Source: Phycisphaera sp. (GTDB lineage Bacteria; Planctomycetota; Phycisphaerae; Phycisphaerales; Phycisphaeraceae). Taken from it: a stretch of 58,994 bases of DNA. The translations under genes were made by a program, and so were the position numbers. The notes below the pieces were generated by a model. That model was not told where the DNA came from and did no database searches. It was given only the letters and a program-made list of their open reading frames with translations. The stretch spans positions 1-58,994 of the forward strand of contig WGMF01000045.1 in NCBI GenBank assembly GCA_016125215.1. Reading direction: 5' to 3'. Of this stretch, positions 15,290 to 26,370 are shown piece after piece. Position 1 is the first letter of the stretch. Every line of letters starts with the position of its first letter.

Positions 15290-17161
15290 GTGGCTTGGTT
15301 GCGCGCGGCTCTGGAGGGACGCATGGCTGTGTGGTGGCATCCCAAGAGGTTATCACTCCGTAAGGCGCTGCCGCCCGGCGAGGCGCTGGCGCTGCCGGTG
15401 GGCCTGTGGGGTGGCGTGATTGTCATCGTCGTCTGCGTCGCGGCGGCGTGGTGGTCGCACCATTTCATCTTCGATAACCGTACCCTTCAACACGATGCGG
15501 AGGTGCGGCGGGTCGCACGCGCGATGGCGGCGGCCTCGTCCCGGTTCATTGCCGACCAGAACCCCGGCGGGCTTGAAGCCGTCACGCGGAGCGTGTCATC
15601 GGCTTTCGACCTGCAACGGGCGGTGGTCGTGCTGGGTGACGGCGTCGTCTTCGTGGACACCGATGCGCCGCTCTCGACGCTCGACCCGCAAGTGGCCGAG
15701 ACTCGCTCGCTGCCCCGGGCCGACGTTCCCCCCACCGACACCCGAAACGGCAATTGGGTCACACTCCCCATCGAACTCGACAAGGGCCCGTGCGCCTACC
15801 TCCACGTGCTGACCAACCCGACCGGCTCGGTGGCGTCCACCGGGTCGAACTTCTCGGGTATCGGGCTGATCGCGCTGGCGGCGATGGCGAGCCTCTGGCT
15901 GGCGTACCGCGACCTGCGCAGCCGGATGAGGCCCCTGGGATTGATCCACGACTCGCTCGACGCGATGGCTGGCGGCGAATCTCCCAGCGATGCGCACCGT
16001 GTCAATGAAACCCTGGGACGCGATGCCCAATCGTGGAACCGCCTGCTCGATACCGTGCTCAACCGTCAACGCGCCGCGGTGCTCGAGTCCTCCGCTGTCT
16101 TGCCCGCAGCGGTGGCGGGCGACTCCCGTTTGAGCGCAGCGTGTGACAACCTTGCGCAGGGGCTGCTTCTCATCGACGACGCGCTGCGTCTGGCCTACGC
16201 CAACGGCGCCGCGATGGGGATGCTCGGGCTGGACCGCCGTGCCTCGCTGCCCGCGCCGCTGACTCAACTGGTCAAGGACGAGCAGATCACCTCCGCCGCG
16301 GCCGGCGTGCTGCGCGAGCGGTCACGGGCCGGGACCGTGCTGGAACTCGACCGCATCTGTGACAACCAGCCGCTGGTCATCCGTGTGTCGATCCGCTACA
16401 CACAAGGCGATTACCTCACGGGCGTGGTGATCCTTATCGAAGACCTCACCCAGCAGCGTCGGGCCGACCGCTCACGCAACGCCTTCATCGCGCAGGCCAC
16501 ACACGAACTCCGTACGCCGCTGACCAACATGCGGCTCTACCTTGAAACCGCGCTGGACGAGGGGACGAACGACGCCAAGCTGCGCGGCGAGTGTCTCAAC
16601 GTCGTCAACCAGGAGTGCCGTCGGCTCGAAGCGATGGTCGGCGACATGCTCAGTGTCTCCGAGATGGAGGCCGGCTCGCTCAAGCTGCACGTCGACGACA
16701 TCCGCCTCGACGCGCTGTTCGAGACGCTGCAACACGACTTCAAGGCCCACGCGAAAGACTCGGGCCTGCTCCTGGCGTTCGACCTGCCGCCCAAGATGCC
16801 CGTGATCCAGGGCGACCGTGAGAAACTCACGCAGGCCCTGCACAACCTCATCGGCAACGCCCTCAAATACACCAACGCCGGCGGCAGCGTCACCGTCCAC
16901 CTCGAAGCCACAGCGAGCCAGCTCAACGTCGAGGTGCGAGACACAGGCATCGGCATCGCACCCCACGACCAGGAAAAAATCTTCGAGAAGTTCTACAGGG
17001 CCGGCGACGAACGCGTCACCAAAAAAACAGGCTCGGGCCTGGGACTGGCGCTGGCACGCGACGTGGCCCGGCTCCACGGCGGGGATATCACCCTCAACTC
17101 CGAACTCAACAAGGGCAGCACCTTCACCCTCACCCTGCCCATCCGCGTCGAGGGGGTGTGA
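15290..17161 (+). CDS. Membrane sensor histidine kinase heading the pilus/secretion operon
   Basis: A 623-residue kinase. Membrane segments at about 36-56 and 181-203 bracket a 120-residue periplasmic sensor region. A PAS-like domain spans about 285-390 (QGLLLIDDALRLAYANG). HisKA has the phospho-acceptor His405 in ATHELRTPL. HATPase_c carries NALKYTN, DTGIGIA and GSGLGLAL boxes. All catalytic boxes are intact. GTG at 15290 follows AAGGAGGT closely; an ATG at 15323 with GGAGGG in front is an alternative. No response regulator is adjacent. The next gene, with a 3-base overlap or 5-base gap depending on its start, is a STAS protein, so signalling may pass to an anti-sigma type switch or to a distant regulator. 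Confidence 0.93.
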   Translation: MAWLRAALEGRMAVWWHPKRLSLRKALPPGEALALPVGLWGGVIVIVVCVAAAWWSHHFIFDNRTLQHDAEVRRVARAMAAASSRFIADQNPGGLEAVTRSVSSAFDLQRAVVVLGDGVVFVDTDAPLSTLDPQVAETRSLPRADVPPTDTRNGNWVTLPIELDKGPCAYLHVLTNPTGSVASTGSNFSGIGLIALAAMASLWLAYRDLRSRMRPLGLIHDSLDAMAGGESPSDAHRVNETLGRDAQSWNRLLDTVLNRQRAAVLESSAVLPAAVAGDSRLSAACDNLAQGLLLIDDALRLAYANGAAMGMLGLDRRASLPAPLTQLVKDEQITSAAAGVLRERSRAGTVLELDRICDNQPLVIRVSIRYTQGDYLTGVVILIEDLTQQRRADRSRNAFIAQATHELRTPLTNMRLYLETALDEGTNDAKLRGECLNVVNQECRRLEAMVGDMLSVSEMEAGSLKLHVDDIRLDALFETLQHDFKAHAKDSGLLLAFDLPPKMPVIQGDREKLTQALHNLIGNALKYTNAGGSVTVHLEATASQLNVEVRDTGIGIAPHDQEKIFEKFYRAGDERVTKKTGSGLGLALARDVARLHGGDITLNSELNKGSTFTLTLPIRVEGV

Positions 17162-17166
17162 ACACC

Positions 17167-17502
17167 ATGCAGACCCACGAAACCACACAAGGCGTGGCCC
17201 ACATCGTCAGGCCCATCGGCCCCATCAGCGGTGACGATGCCGACCAGCTCGCGCAGAAGTGCCACGCCTCGCCTTCCCTGCGCCTAGGACGCCTCGCGCT
17301 CGACCTCTCCGCGGCGCCCTTTATCGACAGCCGGGGACTCGAACTGTTGCTCGACCTGTCCGAACAAGTCGCCCAGAGCGGCCGTACGCTCAAGCTCTGC
17401 GGCCTGAGCCCCACCGTCCGCGAAATCCTCGAATTGACCGACCTGCTCCCAAGGTTCGAGTGCTTCGACGACCCCAACGCCATCGCCAGGAGCTACCTCT
17501 AG
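17167..17502 (+). CDS. STAS-domain protein (anti-sigma factor antagonist type)
   Basis: A 111-residue single STAS domain. LALDLSAAPFIDSRGLELLL contains the conserved Asp-Ser at which SpoIIAA-type antagonists are phosphorylated, and GLSPTVREILELT is the usual C-terminal helix. Such proteins bind and release anti-sigma kinases. There is no RsbW/SpoIIAB-type kinase or sigma factor beside it; the upstream membrane histidine kinase is the only kinase nearby. A GTG at 17158 overlapping the kinase stop is the alternative start. It may act in a partner-switch that controls the downstream assembly genes. Confidence 0.88.
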   Translation: MQTHETTQGVAHIVRPIGPISGDDADQLAQKCHASPSLRLGRLALDLSAAPFIDSRGLELLLDLSEQVAQSGRTLKLCGLSPTVREILELTDLLPRFECFDDPNAIARSYL

Positions 17503-17520
17503 CCCTTGATCCGTGCAAGG

Positions 17521-17542
17521 CCCCCGTTTGTCCAGACGGGGG
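17521..17542 (+). promoter_or_regulatory. Small hairpin before the GspE/PilB gene
   Basis: CCCCCGT (17521-17527) pairs with ACGGGGG (17536-17542) around an 8-base loop, in the only sizable gap between the STAS gene and the ATPase gene. It has no T tract, so it may tune processing or translation rather than stop transcription. Confidence 0.3.
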
Positions 17543-17577
17543 ATCGCTCAACTATTCATGTGTTAGTCACGACCTCC

Positions 17578-19361
<1,784 letters not shown>

Positions 19362-19365
<4 letters not shown>

Positions 19366-20594
19366 GGTTGGCCTACCAGGCATTCGACCCATCGGGCAAA
19401 GCGGTCTCGGATGTGATCGAGGCCCGCGACGCCGGCTCAGCGACGGAAGAACTCCGCCGAAAGGGCCTTTACGTCACCCAGATCACCGGCGAAGCCTCAT
19501 CAAAGAAATCATCGGGCGCGACCGGGTCCAACAAAAGGATCGGCCGGGGCAGGCTGCTCAAGAACCTTTCGATCTTCACGCGACAACTCCACGTGCTCAT
19601 CTCCACGGGCACGACGCTGACCGATGCGCTGAGCGCTCAGGAACGCCAGACGCGCGATGCCGCCTGGCAACACGTGATCGAGCGCGTGCGTTACCGTGTG
19701 GAAGAGGGCGTCTCGCTCTCTACCGCTCTGGCGGACTACCCGCAATACTTCGACCCGGTCTACCGCAACCTCATCGCGGCCGGCGAGGCGTCGGGCAACC
19801 TCGTGTCGATCCTCGACCGCCTGGCCACGCTCGTCCGCAAACGCGCACAGGTCCGCAACGCGGTGATCGGGGCGATGGTCTATCCCGTGCTGCTTTTGTG
19901 TGTGAGCGCAGGCGTATTGACCACGATGTTTGTCTTCGTCCTGCCACGGTTCAAGAAACTTTTTGAATCGTTCGACGCGGCACTGCCCCCGACGACGCAA
20001 ATCATCATGGCCATCGGCGATTTTTGCAGGGGCTACTGGTGGGCACTGCTGCTCATGGTTACGGCGATCGTGGTCGGCGGGCGTTTTGCGATGCGCAGTC
20101 AAACCGGCAAGGAAAAACTCGAAACCCTTCTGATCCGCCTGCCGTTGTTCGGGCCGATGGTCCGGGGGTTTGCGACATCGGGGGTCATCCGCATCCTCGG
20201 CGTGCTGGTGCAGAGCGGCATCCCGCTGCTCGAAGCGCTGGGCCTGACACGCGAGGCCGCCAACCACCACGAATACGCCACGCTCCTGGGCAAGGCCCAC
20301 CACGCGGTCGAGCACGGCGAAGCGGTCAGCGGCGCGTTCAACGACACCTCGCTCATCGACCCCTCGATCTACGAAGCGATCCGCAGCGGCGAACGCAGCG
20401 GGCAACTGGCGGTCATGCTCATCTCGATGGCGGACTATCAAGACGAACAGAACGACGTGGTCGTGCGCTCGCTCACGAGCATCCTGGAGCCGATCATCCT
20501 GATCGTGCTGGGCTTGATCGTCGGCGTGGTGGCGGTGGGGATCTTCCTGCCGCTGTTTGACCTGACTTCCATGACCGGGGCGGGGGCACACTGA
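19362..20594 (+). CDS. gspF: GspF/PilC family inner-membrane platform protein
   Basis: A 410-residue platform protein with two repeated T2SSF domains. The N-terminal YQAFDPSGKAVSDVIEA and KNLSIFTRQLHVLISTGTTL are typical. Membrane segments lie near 168-192, 215-240 and at the C-terminus (IILIVLGLIVGVVAVGIFLPLF). The second repeat has LGVLVQSGIPLLEAL. It couples the ATPase to subunit polymerisation. It overlaps the genes on both sides by ATGA-type junctions, consistent with translational coupling. Confidence 0.96.
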
Positions 20595-21655
20595 TGCGCA
20601 GACTCTGGCCAACCCGGAGCGTCATCGGCGTGGACATCGGCTCACGCTGGGTCAAGGCGGCACAGCTCACGGGCGGCCCCGCGTACACGCTTGCGTCTTC
20701 GGCGCTCTATCCGCGTATCGGTCGGGACGGGACCGACTCGCCGGTGCCCGATGCCGACGAGTTGCCACGGTTGCGTGCGGTGCTCAACAGGCGCGGGTTT
20801 GTCGGCAACCGTGTGGTGGTCGCGGCCCCGAACGCGCTGGCCTACACCGCGGTGATGAGCCTGCCCGATGCTTCGAGCGGCGCACCGCTGGACCAGATCG
20901 CAAAAGGTGAACTCGCACGATCACACAAGCTCGGGCAGACCCCGATTGAATCGGCGTGGTGGGCGCTGCCCCCGTCATCAAGAAACGCAATCGGGCATCA
21001 GGCGATGGCCACGGCCTTGGCGTGCGACACGGCGGCGGCAATCGTCGAGGCCTTCGACCGTGTGGGGCTGGATGTGATTGCAATCGACTCACCGCCCTGC
21101 GCCACGCGGCGGGCCGGCCTGCTCAACGGCAAAGATTCGAACGCGGGTGTGGTGCTCGTTGACCTCGGCTGGACCGCCGCCCGGTTCACACTCAGCGTTG
21201 CGGGTGTCGTGGCTTACCACAGGCAACTCGACGACCTGGGGCTGCGGGCCTTGTTCGAAGGGCTGCATGAGCACGACAATATGTCGCTCGAAGCCTTCGA
21301 CGCGGCGCTGCCGACGCTGGACCTGTCAGAGGGCAACCCGCCCACCGCGGCCCACGCACGGATCGCCGGGGCGTGTGGCCCGTGGATCGGCCGGTTGGCC
21401 ACCGAGACCCGTGCGATGCGGACCTACGCGGCACACCAATACCCCGAGCACGTTGTGGCTGACGTGTCACTGGTCTCCACGGTGGCCTCGGTGCCGGGGC
21501 TGGCGAGGAAGTTCTCCGAGCACCTGGGCGCTGACGCCCATGCACAGCCCGTGGTCTCGTGTGTGGCGACCCACATGCAGACCGCGCGGGACGCCCAGAG
21601 CCCGGCCCTGACCACCGCTGTGGGATTGGCTGCGTATGAATGGATCGATGGATAA
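20594..21655 (+). CDS. pilM: PilM/GspL-type actin-like assembly protein
   Basis: A 353-residue protein with an actin-like ATPase start, SVIGVDIGSRWVKAAQL. The second phosphate loop is GVVLVDLGWTAARFTLSV. There is no transmembrane segment, which favours cytoplasmic PilM over the longer GspL. PilM docks to the N-terminus of PilN and to the ATPase. Here the PilN-like N-terminal motif is present in the next gene, supporting the pair. The stop is followed 11 bases later by pilN. Confidence 0.85.
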   Translation: MRRLWPTRSVIGVDIGSRWVKAAQLTGGPAYTLASSALYPRIGRDGTDSPVPDADELPRLRAVLNRRGFVGNRVVVAAPNALAYTAVMSLPDASSGAPLDQIAKGELARSHKLGQTPIESAWWALPPSSRNAIGHQAMATALACDTAAAIVEAFDRVGLDVIAIDSPPCATRRAGLLNGKDSNAGVVLVDLGWTAARFTLSVAGVVAYHRQLDDLGLRALFEGLHEHDNMSLEAFDAALPTLDLSEGNPPTAAHARIAGACGPWIGRLATETRAMRTYAAHQYPEHVVADVSLVSTVASVPGLARKFSEHLGADAHAQPVVSCVATHMQTARDAQSPALTTAVGLAAYEWIDG

Positions 21656-21666
21656 CGGACAACAAG

Positions 21667-22287
21667 ATGACCCGAGTCAACCTCATCCCCGAACACCTGA
21701 TCGAGAGCCGACGCGCCAGACGAACGCGTGCGCGCTGGATCGCGGCGCTGGTCGTTCTGGTGTGCGTCCTCTCACTGGGGGTGGGCTGGACGCGGCAGGT
21801 GCGGTTGCGTGTCATCGAAAAAGACCAGCGCCTGCGCGCGCAACTGGCGCAGATTGAAAGCTCATCCGACCGCCTGGCGGCACGCACGGTCACGCTCAAA
21901 AAAAGCAAAGAACAGGCCCAGCGCACGCTCGACGCTTACCAGATCGTGGATCGACGCAACGACTGGGCCCCGCTGTTGCCCGTGCTCGCCGGTGCGACCA
22001 ATGGCACGGTGGTGTTGCGGACCTGTGCGCTGGGGCCGGCGTCGGCTGGTGGGGAACCGCTCAATGCTTCGACGGGTGAACTGGGCCTTGCGGGTTATGA
22101 GCTGCGCATCTCGGCCCTGACCACCGACCCGGCGGAGGCCGCCAAGTTCGTCCTGCGTCTCGAACAGACCAAGGTCTTCGACTCCGTCAGTCTCACGCGA
22201 TCAAGCAAGCAGACCGTCGGCGGACACTCGGTGCTGGGCTTCGAGGTGGCTTGCACGATCACCCGGGGCAGGGGGGCTAAACGATGA
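21667..22287 (+). CDS. pilN: PilN-like assembly protein
   Basis: A 206-residue bitopic protein. It starts MTRVNLIPEHLIE, the PilN-type INLLP peptide that binds PilM. A single membrane helix at about 25-45 is followed by a coiled coil with KDQRLRAQLAQIE and a small periplasmic alpha/beta domain. It forms the alignment subcomplex with PilO. The start at 21667 places the motif at residue 3. Overlap with the next gene is ATGA. Confidence 0.85.
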   Translation: MTRVNLIPEHLIESRRARRTRARWIAALVVLVCVLSLGVGWTRQVRLRVIEKDQRLRAQLAQIESSSDRLAARTVTLKKSKEQAQRTLDAYQIVDRRNDWAPLLPVLAGATNGTVVLRTCALGPASAGGEPLNASTGELGLAGYELRISALTTDPAEAAKFVLRLEQTKVFDSVSLTRSSKQTVGGHSVLGFEVACTITRGRGAKR

Positions 22288-22898
22288 ACCGCCCATCCCG
22301 TAAACACAATCCGCAGTGGGCCCTCCACACCGTCGGCATCACGATGACCCTTGCCATGCTGGCCGCGTGCGGCTTTGTCGGTGTGCGCCCGCTGCTCGAA
22401 TCCCAGCGGTCGCTCTCAGAAACAAGTGGCAAGCTCATCGCGCAACGCAAAGAACTTGCCGCGGCTCAAGCGAGCACCTCCGGGCTCCAACGATCACTCG
22501 AAGAAGTCACGCTCAAGCTCCAAGCCATCCCCGTCCAGCTCCGCAGCCCGCAGCAGGTCAACGAGTACCTTGCGCAGCTCGTCACGATAGGCCAGCGCAC
22601 CGGTGTGGAGGTGATGGAGGTCAAGCCGATCGACCGCAACGCCACGGAAGGTGGTGCCGCCCGCTTCATGGGGTGGACCGACATCGTCCTGCGTGGCCGG
22701 GGGAACTACAAGGCGCTGCACCGATTCCTCGAGCGTGTCCGTGAAGAACTGTCCGACACTGAGATCGATTCGATGGAGATGGGCTACGAATCGCCCGACC
22801 CGGCGGTGGGCCTGCGGATCGGCATGAGGCTTCGGTGGTTCCATGCGGGTCGTGCGGATCGTAGCGTCGCCGGGGTTGATACCGAGCGTGCGAGGTAA
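22284..22898 (+). CDS. pilO: PilO-like assembly protein
   Basis: A 204-residue bitopic protein. One membrane helix (about 15-37) precedes a coiled coil (SLSETSGKLIAQRKELAAAQ) and a periplasmic domain with QVNEYLAQLVTIGQRTGVEV and YKALHRFLERV, as in PilO/GspM. It heterodimerises with PilN. Compared with typical PilO it lacks obvious extra segments. Confidence 0.82.
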   Translation: MNRPSRKHNPQWALHTVGITMTLAMLAACGFVGVRPLLESQRSLSETSGKLIAQRKELAAAQASTSGLQRSLEEVTLKLQAIPVQLRSPQQVNEYLAQLVTIGQRTGVEVMEVKPIDRNATEGGAARFMGWTDIVLRGRGNYKALHRFLERVREELSDTEIDSMEMGYESPDPAVGLRIGMRLRWFHAGRADRSVAGVDTERAR

Positions 22899-22945
22899 AC
22901 CCACGGCTGGACAAGGGGCCGGTTATATCGATGGATTGTGACGGC

Positions 22946-23509
22946 ATGAAACTGACCAGGGAACGCAAAATCCTCTTTGGCATCCTCGGCGTCGGCGCGC
23001 TGGCGCTGGTGTGCGACAGGATGCTTTTCACCCAGGGCGTGACCCAGCCGCGGCAGTCCGAAGCGGCGATGGTCCAGAGTGTGGGTCAAGCCGTTGACAA
23101 GGCCGCATCGCCGACGGTCTCCGTACGGTCCCGTGCTTCGACCGCGTCACACGCTCAAGCCCAGTTCGAAAGGCCCGAAAAAGTCGATGTTCAAAGCCGA
23201 CTCGACCGGGCGGTGCAAAGCCAGAATCTCGACGATGCGAGCCTGACGGACGTGTTTCTTGCCCCCGCGCCGTGGGACGACCCCGTGGCACAACTTAGCC
23301 GGGAGGCCTCGGGCGTGGAGAAGTTTGCCGCCGCACATCGGTTGCTGGCGACCGTGACCGGATCGTCGCCCATCGCGGTGATCGACGGGCTGTCGTACCA
23401 GATCGGCGCGAGTCTCGACGGTTACAGGCTCCTGGCCATCGGGCAGCGGCACGCCGTCTTCGAGGCCGACGGCAAGTCCGTGACACTTCAGATCAAGACC
23501 GACCGATAA
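22946..23509 (+). CDS. PilP/GspC-like periplasmic connector
   Basis: A 187-residue product starting MKLTRERKILFGILGVGALAL with one N-terminal membrane helix. A flexible linker leads to a C-terminal domain with HRLLATVTGSSPIAVIDGLSY and LLAIGQRHAVFEADGK. This fits the beta-rich HR domain of GspC/PilP, which contacts the secretin. It is the only protein in the window that would reach an outer-membrane channel, and no secretin gene is present. An ATG at 22931 is possible, but I prefer 22946. Confidence 0.65.
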   Translation: MKLTRERKILFGILGVGALALVCDRMLFTQGVTQPRQSEAAMVQSVGQAVDKAASPTVSVRSRASTASHAQAQFERPEKVDVQSRLDRAVQSQNLDDASLTDVFLAPAPWDDPVAQLSREASGVEKFAAAHRLLATVTGSSPIAVIDGLSYQIGASLDGYRLLAIGQRHAVFEADGKSVTLQIKTDR

Positions 23510-23630
23510 CCGCCAAAGCGTGTTGATGAGATTTTCTGAAGCGCTTAAGCGAGCGCCGCCGTTGCCCGATGAAGTCAATGTTATAGGGGGGAGTCCGCCT
23601 GTCGCGGGCTGGCCACACCCAAACACTTAC

Positions 23631-23637
23631 AGGAGGT
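23631..23637 (+). promoter_or_regulatory. Strong ribosome binding site before gspG
   Basis: AGGAGGT lies 6 bases before a GTG and decides the start of the major pseudopilin-like gene. Most genes upstream in the operon rely on coupled overlaps instead. Confidence 0.75.
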
Positions 23638-23643
23638 TGTCCC

Positions 23644-24138
23644 GTGATTCAAGGCAAGTTCAAAAACCGTCGCCACGCATTCAGCCTCATCGAGCTGGTG
23701 ATCGTGGTGGTCATCATCGGCATCATCGGCGCCATTGCGATCCCGCGCATCAGCCGCGGCTCGGCGGGTGCGGCGGACTCCAAGCTCGTCGCCGACCTGG
23801 CGGTGCTCCGCAACGCCATCGACCTCTACGCCACCGAGCACAACGGCGCCTTCCCCGCAGCCGCGACGCTCGACACGCAGCTTACGCAATACACCGACAT
23901 CGACGGCGCCACGAAGGCTTCGCCCGACTCGACGCACATCTACGGCCCGTACATCCGCAAGATGCCCACACTGCTCGTCGGCAGCAACAAGGGCCAGAGT
24001 GGTGTGGCCGACGCTTCGAGCGCGACGCTCGGCGCGGGCGGCGCGGGCTGGTTCTACAGCGACACGACCGGCGAGATCACCGCGAACCTGGCCGCCGGCG
24101 AGGGTGACGCGACCGGCAAGGACTACAACACCTACTGA
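23644..24138 (+). CDS. gspG: GspG-like major pseudopilin
   Basis: A 164-residue protein with the class III signal RRHAFSLIELVIVVVIIGII. The cut site would follow Ala12, and Glu17 is position +5. The N-terminal helix runs to about 55. GspG-like features follow: NAIDLYATEHNGAFPAA and YGPYIRKMP, then a terminal GWFYSDTTGEITAN. The length is near the family norm. It starts with GTG after an AGGAGGT site, separated from the upstream genes by 134 bases, so it may have its own promoter or high translation. Confidence 0.92.
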   Translation: MIQGKFKNRRHAFSLIELVIVVVIIGIIGAIAIPRISRGSAGAADSKLVADLAVLRNAIDLYATEHNGAFPAAATLDTQLTQYTDIDGATKASPDSTHIYGPYIRKMPTLLVGSNKGQSGVADASSATLGAGGAGWFYSDTTGEITANLAAGEGDATGKDYNTY

Positions 24139-24164
24139 ATCCAAGGCCGCTCGTACCCGTAGCG

Positions 24165-24704
24165 GTGAAACCATACTCGCCGCCCGTCGCAGCCCTTGTC
24201 GGCCGCAGCGGGCGGCGCTTTGTTGAGGGATCGGAGCAGCGTTTGACCGCGTGCAACCCCAGATCGGCGACCGACCGCGCGTTCAGCTTGATCGAACTCG
24301 TGCTGGTGCTTGCAATCGTCACCGTGCTGGCGACGCTGGCGATGCCCCGGTATTTCAGCGCGCAGCAACGCTACCGCGCCGACGCCGCGGCCAGGTCTAT
24401 CGCGATGGAACTCGAACACGCCCGTGACATGGCCCAGGCCACGAGCAGGAGCGTCACGGTCGCCTTCGATGTCACGAACAACCGGTGCGTGTTGACCGTG
24501 GCGGATGACGGCCAGACGCGCCCGCGACAGACCGAGCTATCCGATGACGCTCGGATCAAGTCGGCGAGCTTTACCGGCTCGACCGCGGTGACCTTTGACG
24601 GCTACGGTCAGGCCAGCGCGGACGGCAGCGTCGTGGTGACATCAGGCGGCTACGCCAAGACCGTGACCCTGACCGCTCAGACCGGTCAAACGGAGGTGAA
24701 GTGA
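24165..24704 (+). CDS. gspH: GspH-like pseudopilin
   Basis: A 179-residue product. The class III motif is ATDRAFSLIELVLVLAIVTV, with an unusually long leader (about 39 residues) if the GTG at 24165 is used; a TTG near 24243 would give a normal leader. The mature domain has the GspH pattern: a helix, then a beta-domain with ARSIAMELEHARDMAQ. It sits directly after gspG, as in many systems. Confidence 0.8.
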   Translation: MKPYSPPVAALVGRSGRRFVEGSEQRLTACNPRSATDRAFSLIELVLVLAIVTVLATLAMPRYFSAQQRYRADAAARSIAMELEHARDMAQATSRSVTVAFDVTNNRCVLTVADDGQTRPRQTELSDDARIKSASFTGSTAVTFDGYGQASADGSVVVTSGGYAKTVTLTAQTGQTEVK

Positions 24705-24705
24705 G

Positions 24706-26370
24706 ATGGCTGCACACTCACAAACACACCGGGGGCGGTCGAACGGCTTTACGCTCATCGAGCTGGTCGCGGCGTCGGCGATCCTGGCGATCGTCATGGC
24801 GGCGATGGCCTCGACGATGCTCTTGGCCAGCAAGGCGCTGCCCAGCGGTGACGACGTCTCGGTCCGCACCCTGCGCGCCAGCCGATGGGTCGACACGTTT
24901 GCCACGGAACTGGAGACCGCTCAGCGCATCATCAGCCACGACGCGGGGTCGATCACGTTTGTGGTGCCCGACCGCAACGGCGATGGGTACGGCCAGCGCG
25001 TGGCTTACACGTGGTCGTCGAGCAAAAAGACCTTGAGCCGAGGCCTCAACAACGCTGCGCCGAGCGTCATCCTCTCGGACGTGGACGCGTTTTCACTGAC
25101 ATGCCAGTACGCCAGCGCCACGGAACTCTACCCGGGCGTCGGTGTCGAGCAGGCGACCGATTCGCTCTTGATGACGATGGGCGACACCAGCGGCACCGCG
25201 GGCTCGACGATCAACAGCACCAACTGGGTGGCGCAGTACGTCAGCCCGACGATCAGCGCCTCGGCCATGACGTGGCGGCCGACGAAGGTCCGCTTCCAGG
25301 CCAAGGCCCTGCTTATCGCCTCCCCGATTGCGGTCCAGCTCCGCACGGCAACCACGACACTCTCGCCCTCGAATACGGTGCTCGATGAGCAGACGCTCCT
25401 CGGCTCCGTGTTGAGCTTGTTGAGTTACGGCTGGCAGCAGGCCACGTTCAACACCGTCCCCGCTCTCACGCCCGACACACCATTGACAATTGTCTGGCAA
25501 CCCTCGGGGCTAGTGAACTCCGCGTCGATCCTCACCGACACCAACACAGGAAGCGGGCTTGTCACCACATCAAACAGCGGCTCGTCGTGGAGCTACCAGA
25601 GCAACCAGAGCGTCGTGTGCGAGGTCTACGGCCGAATCACCACCCCCGGCGCGTCGCAACTTATCGAGAGGCGGTACCTCAAGTCTGTCACCCTCGAGAT
25701 GCGCACCGGCGGCTCGGACCTTACCCGGACACGGACCACCGTCCACACCTACAACACGCCTGAATTGCTCACCGACGGATGGTCCACGGACTTCACTTCG
25801 GACCCGACTAAGGCTGACCTCGACGCGGACGGCAACAAGGATTGGATACTCATGAATCGAGGCGCCAAGACCAATTGGTCGAACAGCGCCACGCCGTGGA
25901 CCGCGGGCGACGACCAGTGGCTGACCACGAACGGGAACAAGGACTTCACGCACCTCACGATCATCGATGTCACCATGAGGGACACGGTCTACGACGCGGG
26001 GGATAGTGGCGCGACCGCGGAAATCTACTACGACCGCTCGGGGAACAGTGTGGCCCGCATCCTCGCGCAGGTCCGCATGGAAAAAGACGGCACGCAGACC
26101 CTCACGCTCAACCACAACACCACCGCCACCACCGTCACCCCGCTGGCGATCTACCCGATGCTCACGGGTGATCCTGTCCAGCTACGCCTCGTGCTCGACC
26201 CCACCCACGACAGCGTCGCGCTCTTCAAGGATGGCGTCCACAAGGGCACTTTTGCCTACGCCCGACCCAACTCGCCCGGCGACAACGGACGCTACGCACG
26301 CTTCGGCTCGGTGGGGCTGGGGGCTGCGTTCTCATCGATCTCGATCCTGCACACGGAGGTCACGCCGTGA
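24706..26370 (+). CDS. Large GspJ-like pseudopilin with a C-terminal extension
   Basis: A 554-residue protein, far longer than usual GspJ (about 200). The signal is NGFTLIELVAASAILAIV, with the cut after Gly14. The first 150 or so residues look GspJ-like (ASRWVDTFATELETAQRI). The rest is Thr/Ser/Asn-rich beta sequence, ending in LRLVLDPTHDSVALFKDGVHK and then AAFSSISILHTEVTP. That last part recalls a LamG/concanavalin-like ligand domain. It starts 1 base after the GspH stop. A tip pseudopilin with a binding module is one reading. Confidence 0.82.
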   Translation: MAAHSQTHRGRSNGFTLIELVAASAILAIVMAAMASTMLLASKALPSGDDVSVRTLRASRWVDTFATELETAQRIISHDAGSITFVVPDRNGDGYGQRVAYTWSSSKKTLSRGLNNAAPSVILSDVDAFSLTCQYASATELYPGVGVEQATDSLLMTMGDTSGTAGSTINSTNWVAQYVSPTISASAMTWRPTKVRFQAKALLIASPIAVQLRTATTTLSPSNTVLDEQTLLGSVLSLLSYGWQQATFNTVPALTPDTPLTIVWQPSGLVNSASILTDTNTGSGLVTTSNSGSSWSYQSNQSVVCEVYGRITTPGASQLIERRYLKSVTLEMRTGGSDLTRTRTTVHTYNTPELLTDGWSTDFTSDPTKADLDADGNKDWILMNRGAKTNWSNSATPWTAGDDQWLTTNGNKDFTHLTIIDVTMRDTVYDAGDSGATAEIYYDRSGNSVARILAQVRMEKDGTQTLTLNHNTTATTVTPLAIYPMLTGDPVQLRLVLDPTHDSVALFKDGVHKGTFAYARPNSPGDNGRYARFGSVGLGAAFSSISILHTEVTP

